A DNA stretch of 64,000 bases from Dermatophagoides farinae (lineage: Eukaryota; Arthropoda; Arachnida; Sarcoptiformes; Pyroglyphidae), in assembly GCF_024713945.1 (NCBI RefSeq), contig NC_134686.1, positions 954,001 through 1,018,000 of the forward strand, read 5' to 3'. The position numbers and the translations under genes were made by a program. Numbering within the stretch: the first letter of the stretch is position 1; every line of letters starts with the position of its first letter. Below the pieces are notes generated by a model that saw only the letters and a list, made by a program, of their open reading frames with translations, ran no database searches and had not been told where the DNA came from. Shown piece by piece: positions 1 to 12,206 of this stretch.

Positions 1-55
1 GAGTGAGACAAACGAAATTGTTTTCCAGAACCTTGAGGCTCATAAATAACCCTGT

Positions 56-80
56 CGTCGTCGTCGTCGTCGTCGTCGTC
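56..80. repeat. (TCG)n trinucleotide microsatellite
   Basis: About eight perfect copies of a TCG/CGT unit are visible. It is one of the few GC-containing simple repeats in the window; a near twin lies at 13848-13873. Confidence 0.9.
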
Positions 81-3000
81 GGTTGTTGTTGTCGTTTGGT
101 TTTCGATTCAAATATTATTTCTTCATTTATAAATGGCAAAGATTGAAAAATTGGAAATTTTTTTTTTGGATGGATGGATGGGAATGGTTTTTTTTTTTGG
201 TTGACGATAAACTAAACAAGCCAGACGGCTAAAAAAAATGATGATGATGATGAAGAATGAAGAAGAAAAAAAAACGTTTTGGCCTTTCCGTTTCATTTGA
301 TTGGCCATTGTGTGTGCGTTATTATTATTATTATTGTCAAGCATAAATTATTCGAATATTCATTTTCACTTTTCAATTTTCATTATATTACATATAGAAC
401 ACAAAACAAACATTAAAAAAAAACAGTGACCACAACAACGGGTACATTACGGGCTGAACTACAGCCAAAAAAAAAAAAGTAATAAATACCCGAACGCGAT
501 ACCCGAGATGGCCAAAAATATTAGCTTTCATTTAGTGGAAAAAAACAAAACAAAAAATCAGCCGACACCACCACAACAACGGACAAACAATGACCAGTGA
601 AACAAAACGAAATGATCATCATTATCATCATCTGATGTGATAAAGATGATGAGAATTGAAAATTTTTCATTGAAAATTTAAAAATTCTAAAATTCTAAAA
701 TTCTACACTTATAAATAATGATGATGATGTTTTTCTCACTATTTTTGTTTTCCTCAAAGTGGGCTACTTTTTTTTCTTACTTTCTTTTTTTTCATTGTTA
801 TTTAATTCCCATTTGAGGATTCTCACAACTACAGTTTTTTTTCTGTACGAAGAAAAAAATGATGCCATTCTATATGGAATGCAAAAAAAAAATTCCCAAG
901 ACGAATAAATCAGGTTATTATTATTATGAATGCCCAAGAAAAAAAAGATGGTTTCCGATCCTGATGATGATGATGTTTTGCCGGGTTTTTTTTGTTTTAT
1001 TCATAGTTGAAATCGATCGATCAATATATAAATATTTGTCTGGGTTTCAAAACATTTTTTTGGGGTTGATTTGAATGACAAAACAAAAAAGATGACGATG
1101 ATGAAAATGAAAAAATATCTTTCCACCACGATGAACATACTCACATCATACAGTAGAATTATTGTCGAGTTGAAAACAAAAAAAAATCACCTCATCATCA
1201 TCATCATGATCATCCGGATAAAATTCTCGCCAACTTTTTTTTTGATTCCAACTTCCAAGTTCATGAAAAAAAAATTCTGCAGAATTCAGAATTCTGTTGC
1301 TGGCCAAAAGAATTTTTTTTTATTGATTATTTACTTTTTTTTTCCACAACAAATGACCATTTTTGTGTGTTTGTTTTTGTTGCGTGCAATTCATATATGA
1401 AAAAAAAACTTTCATCATAACATCATCATCATCAGAAGTAATTTGATGATCTGAAAAAAAAATATTCAAGGAAAGAAAAAAGATGATGATGATGATGATA
1501 TGATTTCCATTTTGTGATATTGATAATAAAAATAACAACAACAACAACAACAACAACAACAACGACGAAGAAAAAGAAAATGTTCAATTCGTGACTTGAC
1601 TGTAATATATATTTGACACTATTTGTGTGTTTTTTTTCTAATACAAAAAATTTTCAATATTTGAATTTATCTATGTGTGATATCTCGAGCATGGATCTGG
1701 GTGGTAGGCGTATAACAGGAATAAAAAAACTTTTGATTAAAAAAAACAACAACAAAAATATTTGTTATTGGAAAAAAAATCGAAAAAAAAACCAAAATAG
1801 ATATTCTGCATTCTTAAACACGGAATTGGAAATTTGACACACACACACAAAGAAACTTTCCCATAAGAAAAAAAACTTTTCAAAATTTCCAACATTCGGA
1901 CACACATATATATGTGATGTCAATAGCCAATTGATTCGATTCGATTTGAGAAAATTTTTAAACAAAAAAAAAATTCTGTCGTTGCGTTTATGTATCAGAA
2001 ATTCAATGATCATCAACATCAATCCAAATCCATTGTTCCATTTGGGATTATTTAACACCAAAATAAATTAATATATTCGCCTGTAGCGACGAAAAAATTG
2101 TTCTTTATATTCTCTTTACGTACAACATTTGTGTGTGTGTGTGTGTGTGTCGGTATGATTTTCATTGACATTAATAATACTGATGACACACACACACATG
2201 CAGTGTAATGAAGAAAAGAAAAAAGAAATAACCAGCCAGAGATAATAATTGAGAATCGCAAACACACATTGTGTGTCTGTGTGTGTGTTAATGGAAACGA
2301 TTCAAAGAACCATGTAAAAAACAAACAAACTTTGAACGTTTATTCTGTCACATCGGTAAAATGATGATGATGATGATGAGCACATCAATTTACTAAATCG
2401 CTATACACATTGAAAATGGAGAGAAAAAATATCATCATCATCAAGATCAGTAGTCGTGATGAGAGTAAATTAGTTTTCATTTTCATTTTTTTTCTGGATG
2501 GACAACAAAAAAAAAACATTAGCTTTTTTTTTAGTTCGTTTAGGCGTGAAATAAAAAAAATTGATGAAGAATGAAACAAAAAACAAAAAAAATGAAAATG
2601 AAAAAGTATCATCTTCATCAAGGATCATTGATTGTGTGTGTGTGTGTGTGTGTGAAGAATTAATAATTGGAATAATAATGACGTCAACGTACACACACAC
2701 ACTAGGACAGAATCTGAAAAAAAACAACAACAATAACAACAAATCAAAATCATTGACAATTCTGTATTCTGTATCAATCGATTCAATTTTATTTTTTATC
2801 TTTAAATGGCTACTTGGTATTTGTATATATAGAAATTCGGGTCATCATCATCAGCAGCAGCAAGGTTAGATTGATAGATACAATCTCAATCAGAAAAAAA
2901 CCGAACAACAACAACAACAACAACGAAAAAAAGGAAAAAATTCTTTTGGCCAACCCAAACAATTGAATCGATTTTCAAGCTTTCAAAAAAAAAGAAAAAT

Positions 3001-6000
3001 TTTTTTTTGTTTTGTTTTGTTCTCGGTTCATTTCATCGTCTTCATTGTTGTTGTTGTTGTTGTTGTTGTTGTCATTACAAACCATTTTATCGTCTATAGA
3101 ATCGTTTTTTTTTTGCTGGCAATATTGTGAAATGTACCAGAAACATTGATGGGCGATAGAAAAAGGAACCAATCAAAATGAATTTAAAGAAATTGAAACA
3201 GCAGCAGCAGCAACAACAACAACAACAACTCAGAAGTAAACAAAAAATAAAATTGCAAAAAAAAACTGGAAAAAAAACCTGATCACCTTTTGAGTAAAAA
3301 AAAAAAATTTTCAAACGAAAAGATTGAAAAGAATTAATCGTGCTTGAAATTATTGGAAAGAAATAGAAATTGAAACACACGCATACACACAATATTGATA
3401 ATGTTAAACACTTGACAAAAAAAAAACTAAATTCTTCAAGAATTGCAGAATTACAGAATACTTGACATGCAAATACAATTCATGAATAGATACTGGGTAT
3501 GATAATAACTGGAGACAAAATAAAATAACCGGAAATATTCAAATTTTTTTTTCTTCTGTTCAACCATAAAATTTTTTAATATCCAAAAGATTTCAATGAT
3601 AATGTCAAAAAAAAAAAAAATGGGAAAAGAAATCATCATCATCATCACATCAAATGATTGTCATTGAAAATGACATTTTCATTCCAAAAAAATTTTTTTT
3701 TTCAATTCTTTTGTCTATTTTTTTTTAAATTCTGACACACCATACACATACATACATCATCACATGGACAGTGAAATACGCAGAAACAGAATTTGACATT
3801 TACAACAATGGAAAAAAAAACAACATGTGATTATTGTAATGAAATTTTTTTTTTTTTTTTTGTAAAAAGTAAAAAAGTTTGAATTATCATCATCATAATA
3901 GGTTCCATACTTACCATCACCGCCATCATCCTGACTTTCAAGTGGTTATTTGTTGTTGTTGTTGTTGAAAATCACACACACACACACACACTACACAGAA
4001 TGCATTTGACATAGACAAACATACCATGTAGATAATTTGAAAAAAAACACACACTGTTGTTGTCGTTATAATTTTTCGTGAATCACTGGAAAACAAAAAA
4101 TGATTAGATGATGTTGCCTTACTGGCATCATAAATTTGACTACTATTTTTTGGTTATTATTATCGTTGTTGTTGTTGTGATGTTTTATCTGCACCGAAAA
4201 GATCCAAGACGACAAAATAACATATACAGTTATTATACGGCTTTTTAGAATGAATGAATGAATCACTGAATCACTGAATGAATGAATGAAATCGAATACA
4301 ATTTTTATCGGATAGTAAAAAAAAAAAAATTGGCCGTAGAATTATATTCTGTGTGTGTGAGTGTGTATGTGTGTGTGTGTGGTAGTGGTATAGATAAATT
4401 ACGTAATTCTATAGGAGAATATTCTAAAGAAATAATGATGATGACATGCGCCATTCGATTCTATTTCATTGATTTCATTGTTTTTCTTTTGGTTGGTGAA
4501 GAAGATGAAAAAAAAATTTTTTTTCAGAATTTTTCTTTGATCCCAAAATCAAATTTGGATACACACACACGATGATAATGATGTGATGATGATGATCATT
4601 GAAACAGTTGACGACAGTTTGAATTTTTTTTTTTTTTTTTTTGATTGAAAAAATTCAATCCATTTCACTATATGGAATGGATATATATATAAAAAACTTT
4701 TCATTTAGTATAATTGATTTTTTTTCTGTTTCGAAATTATCATTATCGATTTGATCCACTTACTAATTATAAACACACGCATACATGCATATAGCCAAAA
4801 ACTGTAAGAATTTCTTTTTCAATTCTTGTACGATTCCATCTGTGTTTGATGATTATACAGCAGCAGCAGCAGCAGCAGAAGCAAACACGACAACTATTTC
4901 AACACGCACAGGCACCACATTTATTTATATTTTCTTGTTCCATTTGTAACTGCCTGCCTAATCAATCGATGATGATGATGATGATGAACCATTTATCGTC
5001 GTCGGAGATATTAAAAAAGTAAGCCAGTCCGAAACAAAAAAAATACAGAATTTGTCAAACAGAATTTTTTCCTGGTCAACACACTTGTCTCGTCATGTGT
5101 GTGTGTGTGTGTGATAATTATAGTTTTTTGTTCACAACAACAACAAGAATCGTCATTTCTTAAATAGACAAAAATAAATTTCCATGGCTATGGTGGAGGA
5201 AAAAAAACTTTTTCCACTTCTTCTTGCCGATCGATTTCAATATTTCGTTCAAGTTTTATTTCGTTTCGGCATTTATTGTTATTATTATTAGGCTGATGTT
5301 GTCGTTTCTTTTCTTTCTTTCTTTTTTTTTTTGCATATCATTAGCATCATCATCATCATCATCATCGACAATAATAATAATAAACAACAAGATTCAAAAT
5401 GGCAAAAAGTCAACAAAATAAAGAAAAAGAAACGTATAAATATCGATTAACTACAATGAAAAAAAATAATAATAATCAGAATCAGAATCCAAGAATAACA
5501 ACAACAACAACAACAACAACAACAGAATGCAAACGGAAATAAAGATTTTTTTTTCAATGCTTGCTTGTTATTTCATTTTGTTTCATTCATAAATCTATAA
5601 TCAATATGTTTGAATTTAAATAATTCGCATTGGTGCCCAGCACAGAATCCAATCAGAATTTCATTTCAATCTGAAATGAATGAATGTTTAGCCAAAAGAA
5701 AAAAAACACATAAATAAATTCTGTGTATATGATGATCACACACACATCAACTATTTGGTATGCCTTAATGAAACGATCCATGATGCTTTGTGTTTAGGCT
5801 ATGAATAAATGACATGTATACTCATCATCATCATCGTATTATATTTAATAACAACAACAACAATGACAACAACAACAACAACAACAAGAGCGGCTCTAGA
5901 GTAAAAGATGCAATAATGATGACAAGAACAGTCAACAACATACACAAATAATAATAATAAAAAGGAAATCAACTAAAAAAAAACAAGCCGGAAAAGCCAA

Positions 6001-9000
6001 AAAAAAAATGAGAATGAAAGAATTTCCATTCGTTTCATATTTATATATTTTGGTCTTTAAGAATACACAATCTACGATGAATGAATGAATGAATGAAAAT
6101 CATGGTAAACCGCCACTATTGTGAATTTTTTTTCCGAGTGTGTGTGTGTGTGCACCATGAAGATGGTGTTTCCTAATTATTTTATATTCATCCATTCAGA
6201 TGTACCGTATGTGATGTGTATATAAAAAAAACTACTTCTTTGCTTGGTTGGTTAGAAATTGGCAAATAAACTAGCACACACACACACAAAACATATATCC
6301 AATTTATTGCTCGGATTCATATTTGATTCCAAAAATCTTGTAGATGAATTTCATTCAAATAATAGCGGCAACAGTAGAATTTTCATCATTTATAATGAGT
6401 TTTCGTATACGAAAAAAAAAACACTGATGATGATGATGATGATGTCAAATGTTTTTTTGCATTTCTAAATATTTATTCATCCAAGACAATAACAACAGAC
6501 TACAGGTAATCGAATCGAATCAAATCGAATGAAAATTGATATGAAGAATCATTTTCCAAGTGGAAAATAAAGAGAAAAAAATTCCATCAATTTATCCCAA
6601 ATGTAATGATTATGATGATGATGACAACATTTATCATCATGATGTTTTGCTCTGATGTAAATATCCTTTATCCGCCACGGACACACAACAACAAAAAAAG
6701 TTTTTTTTTGTTGTTGCAATTGTTGTGGAGGTTTGTGAAAATTCAATTTCGAAAATTGAATTTTTCCATTTTTCTGCTGTTGTTGAATGATGTATTCTTC
6801 TTCTTCATCGTAGTTGTTGTTGTTGTTGTTGTTGTTGAATCAAATAATTTTCATTATTCGAATAAAATGTAAATAAAATCATCACAATATATCATCGGTG
6901 AATAATGATGATGATGGTGGTGTAACAATGTTTATGAATTGGATGAATTTTTTCTTTTTACTGTTTGAATTTTTGACATTGAGAAATTGAACGATAGTTT
7001 TTCGTTTCGTTTCGTTTCGTTTTGTTTTTTTCATTTCTGATTCATTTCGATTCGATTTGATTCGATTCGATTTGATTCGATTCATTTTCAAATTGATAAT
7101 ATTTTTTTTTTTTTTTGCTAATAAAAAATCATTTGATCTCCGAGAAATATTTATTATTAGATAATTTATTAACATCATGACAGATGTAATAATTTTCGAT
7201 TTTCGTTTTTTCTTCTTCTTCTTCTTCGCCTTTCTTCCACTATCTATGTAATTTTTGTCGATTTGCAAGAATTATTTCATTCATTTTTTCGCTCGCTACA
7301 CACATACACACACACACACACACACACGCAGCGAAGAAAGAATTCGGTAATGATCAAGAATTCCAAAGAATTTCGGCATATAGAGAATAAAATGAATGAT
7401 GTTGTCGATGACTGTTACTGTTGTTGTTGTTGTTGTTGTTGGATGTTCATTGTGCGTTGGTTTAGGAAGAAAAAATATAAAAAAAAACCAAAAAACCGAT
7501 AACCAACTAAAAATGGAAAAAATTGGATTCCCGAACAAAAAAAAAAAATAAAAAAACTGAAACTGAAACACCACCACCACCATCGCCGCCGTAGCAATTG
7601 AACAACAAAAGAAGATCCAGATCTAGATCCAGAATAATAATAATAATAATAATAATAATAAAGAAAAAGAAACTTGGTTCTTTGAGATGAAAAATTATCT
7701 TTATACACAATAACAATAACAAACAACAACGACGACGACGAAGAAGAAGAAGAATACATCATTCAAAATAGAGGGGAAAAATGACTACGAAAAACTTTGT
7801 TTGATGGTGGTGTTTTTTTTTTCTTTCTTCGGTGTGGATTGTAATAATGAAATAAAACTGAAAAAAAAGACAAAATTTACCAAGCACGTAAATGTTGATG
7901 ATGATGATGATTGTGGTGGTAGCAAGGGGAAAGGGAATGAAAAAAAAAGTAAGAATAGAAAACAGAATTCAATTCTTTTTCAAATGAAACTTATTTTTTG
8001 GCCATCAATTCACTCTACGGACACAATGGGATGAGTTTTTTTTTGCAAATTTTTTTTTCCTTTTCAGACTGTAAAGAATTGAGTTGTTGTACTTTTTTCT
8101 GGTTCAAAAAAAAAATTTTGACCATCACCATATTCGGACACCCTGTTTGTGTGATGGATTTTTTTTTTTTGGTGTGTGTGTTCATCATCATCATCATCAT
8201 TACATAACTTGAATGGTAAAAAAAACTGTACCACGGTCATTAATGACGATATAATAAATGAATGACCCAATTTCATTTATTAATGAGATTGCTGTTCTTC
8301 TACTAGATTTTGTTTCAAGCTAATCAAGACAATAATCATTATCATCATCAATTTTGACTACATTTCATTGCATAAAAGGTGATTGTAGCATTGGATTTAT
8401 TTGGCTGCCATTTCATTATCATCCACCATCCATTCAATCCAGATTCAATTATTATTATGATTTATTAAATTTTTTTCATTATGATTCATTGATGATGATG
8501 ATGATGATGATGATAAATGAATTTTTCTTGGAACAATGGATTCTGCTTCTCATTCTTATTCTTCATTTATTCTTGGAAATGGAATTTATTCTTATGATTC
8601 TCATTATCTCGTCAACGTCATGCAAAATTCTTGTTATGATGATGTTTCATGTTCAATCAACTCAATCAGCCAATATTTGACATTGGAAAATGAATGAAAT
8701 GAAACAGGCAAACAAACAAACAAACAAACAGAATAATTTTCCCAATGGAAATGAATTCTGATAAAAAGGAATAGTTTTGGTTCTATTTTTATATTTTTTT
8801 TTCTTTTTTCAATATTGATGAATTTGAAATTTAAAAAAAAAACGAAAAACGATTACACAATTTGTGTTTAACCCTCTTCTACAACAAACCAGAAAAAAAA
8901 ACAAAACTTATTTTGTTTGTTTACACATTTTTCATCTCATCATCTCATTTCTCATTCATTCATTCATTCAATTCATTCATTTATTTATCGTATATAAAAT

Positions 9001-9050
9001 AAACTCAAGAATCACCAGAATCAAGAATCGAGAATCACCAGAATTGATTA

Positions 9051-9056
9051 TTTATT
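9051..9056 (-). terminator. Possible polyadenylation signal for the 9299-10039 gene
   Basis: TTTATT on the plus strand reads AATAAA on the minus strand, about 240 bp beyond the stop codon. In such AT-rich DNA the hexamer is common by chance. Confidence 0.35.
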
Positions 9057-9298
9057 CATTTGAATAATAATAAATATATATAGAATATGTGTGTAAGTAG
9101 ACAATTCATTTGTTCGTTCGTTTTGTTTTGTCAGTCTGTTTGTTAGGAATGAAAAAAAAAATTAAACGACACAGGAAATTGAGAAATCTGCATTACAACA
9201 TACGATGTGTTTGCATTTTTTTTGTGTGTGTAGAGTTTGTGAATTCATTCGTCGTGTTTTGTCAATTGTTTTCTGTTTTTCATGTTCATTAACGATGA

Positions 9299-9512
9299 TC
9301 AAAGTGAAAATCCATACATTAATTCCATCATTTGTTGTTCTTCTTGATCTAATTTTTTTTGCAATTTTCTTAAACGCAAATCTTTTCTTGCCCACCAATT
9401 AAATTGTTGTTGTTGTTGCTGCTGCTGCTGTTGTTGTTGTTGTTCATCATGATTTTGATCATTTTCATCAATTGATCGATGATGAATATTTGGTTTCATG
9501 GTTGTCATCATC

Positions 9513-9548
<36 letters not shown>

Positions 9549-10039
9549 CGTGGAAATAATCGACGTGCCATCATTGAACCTGTATGATGATCATCGATAG
9601 TTGGTCGCTGTTGTATTCGTTGCTGTTCAATGAATACAACAGGTACTGGTACAGGTGAATTTTGGTTCGATTCTGATTCTTCATTGACATCATCATTATC
9701 ATCATCATGGTCATGATCATGATCATCATTTTTCATTGGTAGTATTTCCGTATGATCATAGATTTCTTTTCATCGTAAGAATAATTTAATCAATCAATCA
9801 ATCAGTGACAATGACAATGAAAATATTATTTTACCTTTTTGTGATGATTCTGTCGTTGTTGTTGTTGTTGATGTTTTAACCATATTTATTCTTGATAATG
9901 GTGATGGACGCTGTCCATTATTCGTTGCAACACCCCTACCGCCGCCTTTAACATCATTGGCATTAATTTCAATGATCATCAAAATCATTGAAATTATCGA
10001 TAAAATTAAACATAATTTTGTATGGCTATTTCGGATCAT
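9299..10039 (-). CDS. Secreted low-complexity protein (tandem paralogue A), 2 exons
   Basis: Two exons, 10039-9835 and 9765-9299, joined by a 69-bp phase-1 GT-AG intron, encode 223 aa. The chosen start (MIRNSHTK) leads directly into a hydrophobic signal peptide of about 25 residues ending near INA. In-frame upstream Met codons in a GAT-repeat are less likely. The mature protein begins with VKGGGRG, then GQRPSP and a six-residue Thr run. It continues with a His/Asp-rich stretch, PVPVPV, a 12-residue Ser run, a Gln run and a charged C-terminus. There is no Cys-rich fold or known domain. It is probably an extracellular, disordered protein; its function is unknown. It shares signal peptide, KGG, RPSP and Thr-run order with the next gene upstream (10999-12206), which suggests an old tandem duplication. 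Confidence 0.7.
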
Positions 10040-10529
10040 CATCATCATCATCATCATCAAAATCGTAAGATATGAACGAATGAATCGAAAAAAAGTTCTG
10101 AACTGACCGCCAAACCAAACCAAAAAAAAAAAAAAAAAATAATAATCTCAGTGAACCAGAAAAAAAACTTGACCTGAAACTGAAAACACAACAACAGTGT
10201 GTGTGTTGTATATTTATAAAACATCCATGTCAAGTTGAAGGTTACACACACACACACACATTGCACACAAGATATCAGACCAGTTTCTCTACAAACCAAA
10301 GAAGAAAAAAAGTTTTAAAAATAACCCAAAAAGATTACAGATTACACACACACATCAAAATTAAAACATGAATGTCTGATTCATACATATATAAAAGGAT
10401 TTTGTTTTTGGCTTTTATTTTTTCATTTTAATTCAAACGAACAAAAATAGATAAATAAATATAGAGATAAGATTAAGATTTAGATTTAGATTAAGATTTC
10501 AGACATACACAAAATGAGAAATTTGTTTT

Positions 10530-10563
<34 letters not shown>

Positions 10564-10998
10564 GTTTTCGGACATGTGTATATGTAAGTCAATTACAATA
10601 TATAAAAAAATAAATAAATTATTATTCGTAACACGATTCCATGATTTATAATTCTTAATTAGTAAATAAATCGATGAGAATATAATCGATGATGATGAAT
10701 TAAAATGATCGATACGATAAATAATGATAATGATGATAAGATAAGATAAGATAAAATTCATGAATTGAAATTCTTGACAATTATTATATTATATTCATAA
10801 TAATATAAGAAAGCTATACGATTCTGAATTTCTTCATTTTTTTTTTGTTGTAATTTAATTTTTAAATTTGAATTTAACTGCTATCTAATCTATGTAATGT
10901 TTATGGATGAATGAATGAATGAATGAATGGATTCCATCATTTCTAGAATTTTTTTTCTTTTTTCTTCTTCTTATTCTTCGTATTATTATTCTTGATTC
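10040..10998. other. Spacer between the two secreted-protein genes
   Basis: No gene seen. It holds the upstream region of paralogue A and the 3' side of paralogue B, a (CA)n tract near 10243-10260, and the longest homopolymer I noticed in the window (32 T at 10531-10562). Confidence 0.6.
10531..10562. repeat. Poly(T) tract, 32 bp
   Basis: An uninterrupted run of T follows GTTTTG. It could be the A-tail of a decayed retroposon on the minus strand, but no element body or target-site duplication is visible beside it. Confidence 0.85.
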
Positions 10999-12206
10999 TT
11001 AATCCCATCCATCATAAATTGGCAATTGTCGTACATTTTGCATATACAATTGATGCTGTTGTTGTGGCTGCATTCGTGGTGCATTCCATGCTTGTACGAA
11101 TGGTTGTGGCTGTGGTTGTGGCTGCGGTTGTTGTTGTTGTTGTTGTTGTTGTAATAAATGTTCATAAGGTTGTGGAATGATTGATCGTACCGATGGCAAT
11201 GATTGATGAATCATTGGCATTAATAATTCTTGATGATGATGATGATGATCACCATCATTTTCAACCAATGCCATTGTTGGTGGCATTATACGTGTCTGTT
11301 GTGGTTGCTCTTCAATCATATTTAACATTGATCGTCGTGGAAAATGAATGGATGATGATATTGGTTGTGGATCATCATTATGATTACGAGCACTTACTAC
11401 TTTCGGTACAATCAATGATGATGGCCGTTCTGATCGTATTGGTTGTACACCTCTTAAAATTTGATCTTCTAATGTTAAAATATCAATTCGATCTGGTCGA
11501 TAAAATGGTCGTTTGATGCCACCTTTTGTACCACCTTTTGTACCTCCTTTTGTGCCACCTTTTGTGCCACCTTTAGTTGGTGGTGATGATGTTGTTGTCG
11601 ATGGTTGTGGACGTCCACCTTTCGATGGTGGTTGTGGTCTACCACCTTTTGATGGTGGTGGTGGCTGTTCTTTTCCACCTTTAGTTGGTGGTTCTTCTTC
11701 CTGTTGCTGTTGTTCTTCCTCTTGTTGTTCTTCTTCCTGTTGCTGTTCTTCTTCCTGTTGTTGCTCCTCTTCTTGCTGTTGTTGTTGTTCTTCTTCTTGT
11801 TGTTGTGGTTCCTCTTCTTGCTGCTGTTGTTGCTCTTCTTGTTGCTGTTCTTCTTCCTGTTGTTGTTCTTCTTCCTGTTGTTCTTCTTGTTGTTGTTGTT
11901 GTTGTACTGGTTCTTCAGTAGTTGTTGTTGTTGTTGATGGTCTTTGACCTTTTACTGGTGGTGATGGTCTACCACCTTTACTTGGCGGTGGTGGTACATT
12001 TGGATTACCTTTGGTTCCTATAGAAAATTTAAAGAAAAAAAAAATTTCCATAGAAAACAAATGGCCAAAAAAAAAAAAAAAATTTGGAAATAAAAAAATT
12101 GCTCACCTGAACTACCACCTTTTGTACCACCTTTACTATTACAGCTAACTTCGAATATCATCAATAATAAACATAATGAACCAAGTATCAATATAGAAAA
12201 TTTCAT
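10999..12206 (-). CDS. Secreted KGG/Gln-Glu-repeat protein (tandem paralogue B), 2 exons
   Basis: Exons 12206-12107 and 12017-10999, joined by an 89-bp phase-1 intron, encode 372 aa. Residues 1-22 form a clear signal peptide (MKFSILILGSLCLLLMIFEV). Next come KGGTKGGSSG, a Pro-rich SKGGRPSPPVKGQRP segment, and a six-Thr run. A 76-residue block of only Gln and Glu with rare Pro follows (about 68-143), then SKGGRPQP repeats and five tandem TKGG/IKGG-like units (about 181-201). The C-terminal 170 residues are more complex (PFYRPDRIDILTLEDQ) and carry His, Gln and PQ runs before ending in YDGWD. No catalytic domain is recognised. The composition suggests an extracellular matrix, cuticle or mucus-like component, but this is only inference. 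Confidence 0.75.
11690..11915 (-). repeat. In-frame Gln/Glu codon repeat (CAA/CAG + GAA/GAG)
   Basis: A coding tandem array of CAA/CAG and GAA/GAG blocks lies within exon 2 of the secreted gene. Its periodicity keeps several frames on the opposite strand open as Cys/Ser, Leu/Phe or Val/Leu strings, which are shadows and not genes. Glu and Gln blocks alternate irregularly (2-5 Gln, 2-3 Glu), so replication slippage is the likely source. Confidence 0.85.

Larger units (their letters stand above)
1..9298. other. Repeat-rich spacer without a supported gene
   Basis: I find no reading frame here with a recognisable domain. Open frames are short and made of poly-Asn, poly-Met, poly-Phe or poly-His encoded by simple repeats. 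Repeats include (TCG)n near 56-80, (AAC)n near 1534-1563, (GT)n near 2130-2150, (GTT)n near 3043-3071, (ACA)n near 5498-5522, (CA)n near 7303-7327 and (AAT)n near 7635-7661, with dozens of A/T homopolymers. One consensus splice donor on the minus strand at 3914-3913 hints at an exon of an unseen gene. The stretch could be intergenic or lie inside long introns of a gene extending beyond the window. Confidence 0.6.

Noticed and set aside
6882-7268. 128-codon Lys/Asn/Ile-rich frame on the minus strand
   Set aside because: Composed of A/T homopolymers and a (GATTC)n-like repeat (NRIKSNRIKSNR); no domain and no matching splice sites.
8354-8680. 108-codon frame with a hydrophobic Leu/Ile stretch and poly-Met
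   Set aside because: The hydrophobic part comes from (ATT)n/(CTT)n repeats and the Met run from (ATG)n; no homology and a poor start.
10531-10562. Poly(T) as the tail of a minus-strand retroposon
   Set aside because: No element body, internal promoter boxes or flanking duplication could be seen; simple slippage explains it.
11513-11947. Plus-strand frames of 77-144 codons rich in Cys/Ser, Leu/Phe or Val/Leu
   Set aside because: They are complements of the Gln/Glu repeat in the secreted gene on the minus strand; no start context, splice fit or homology.
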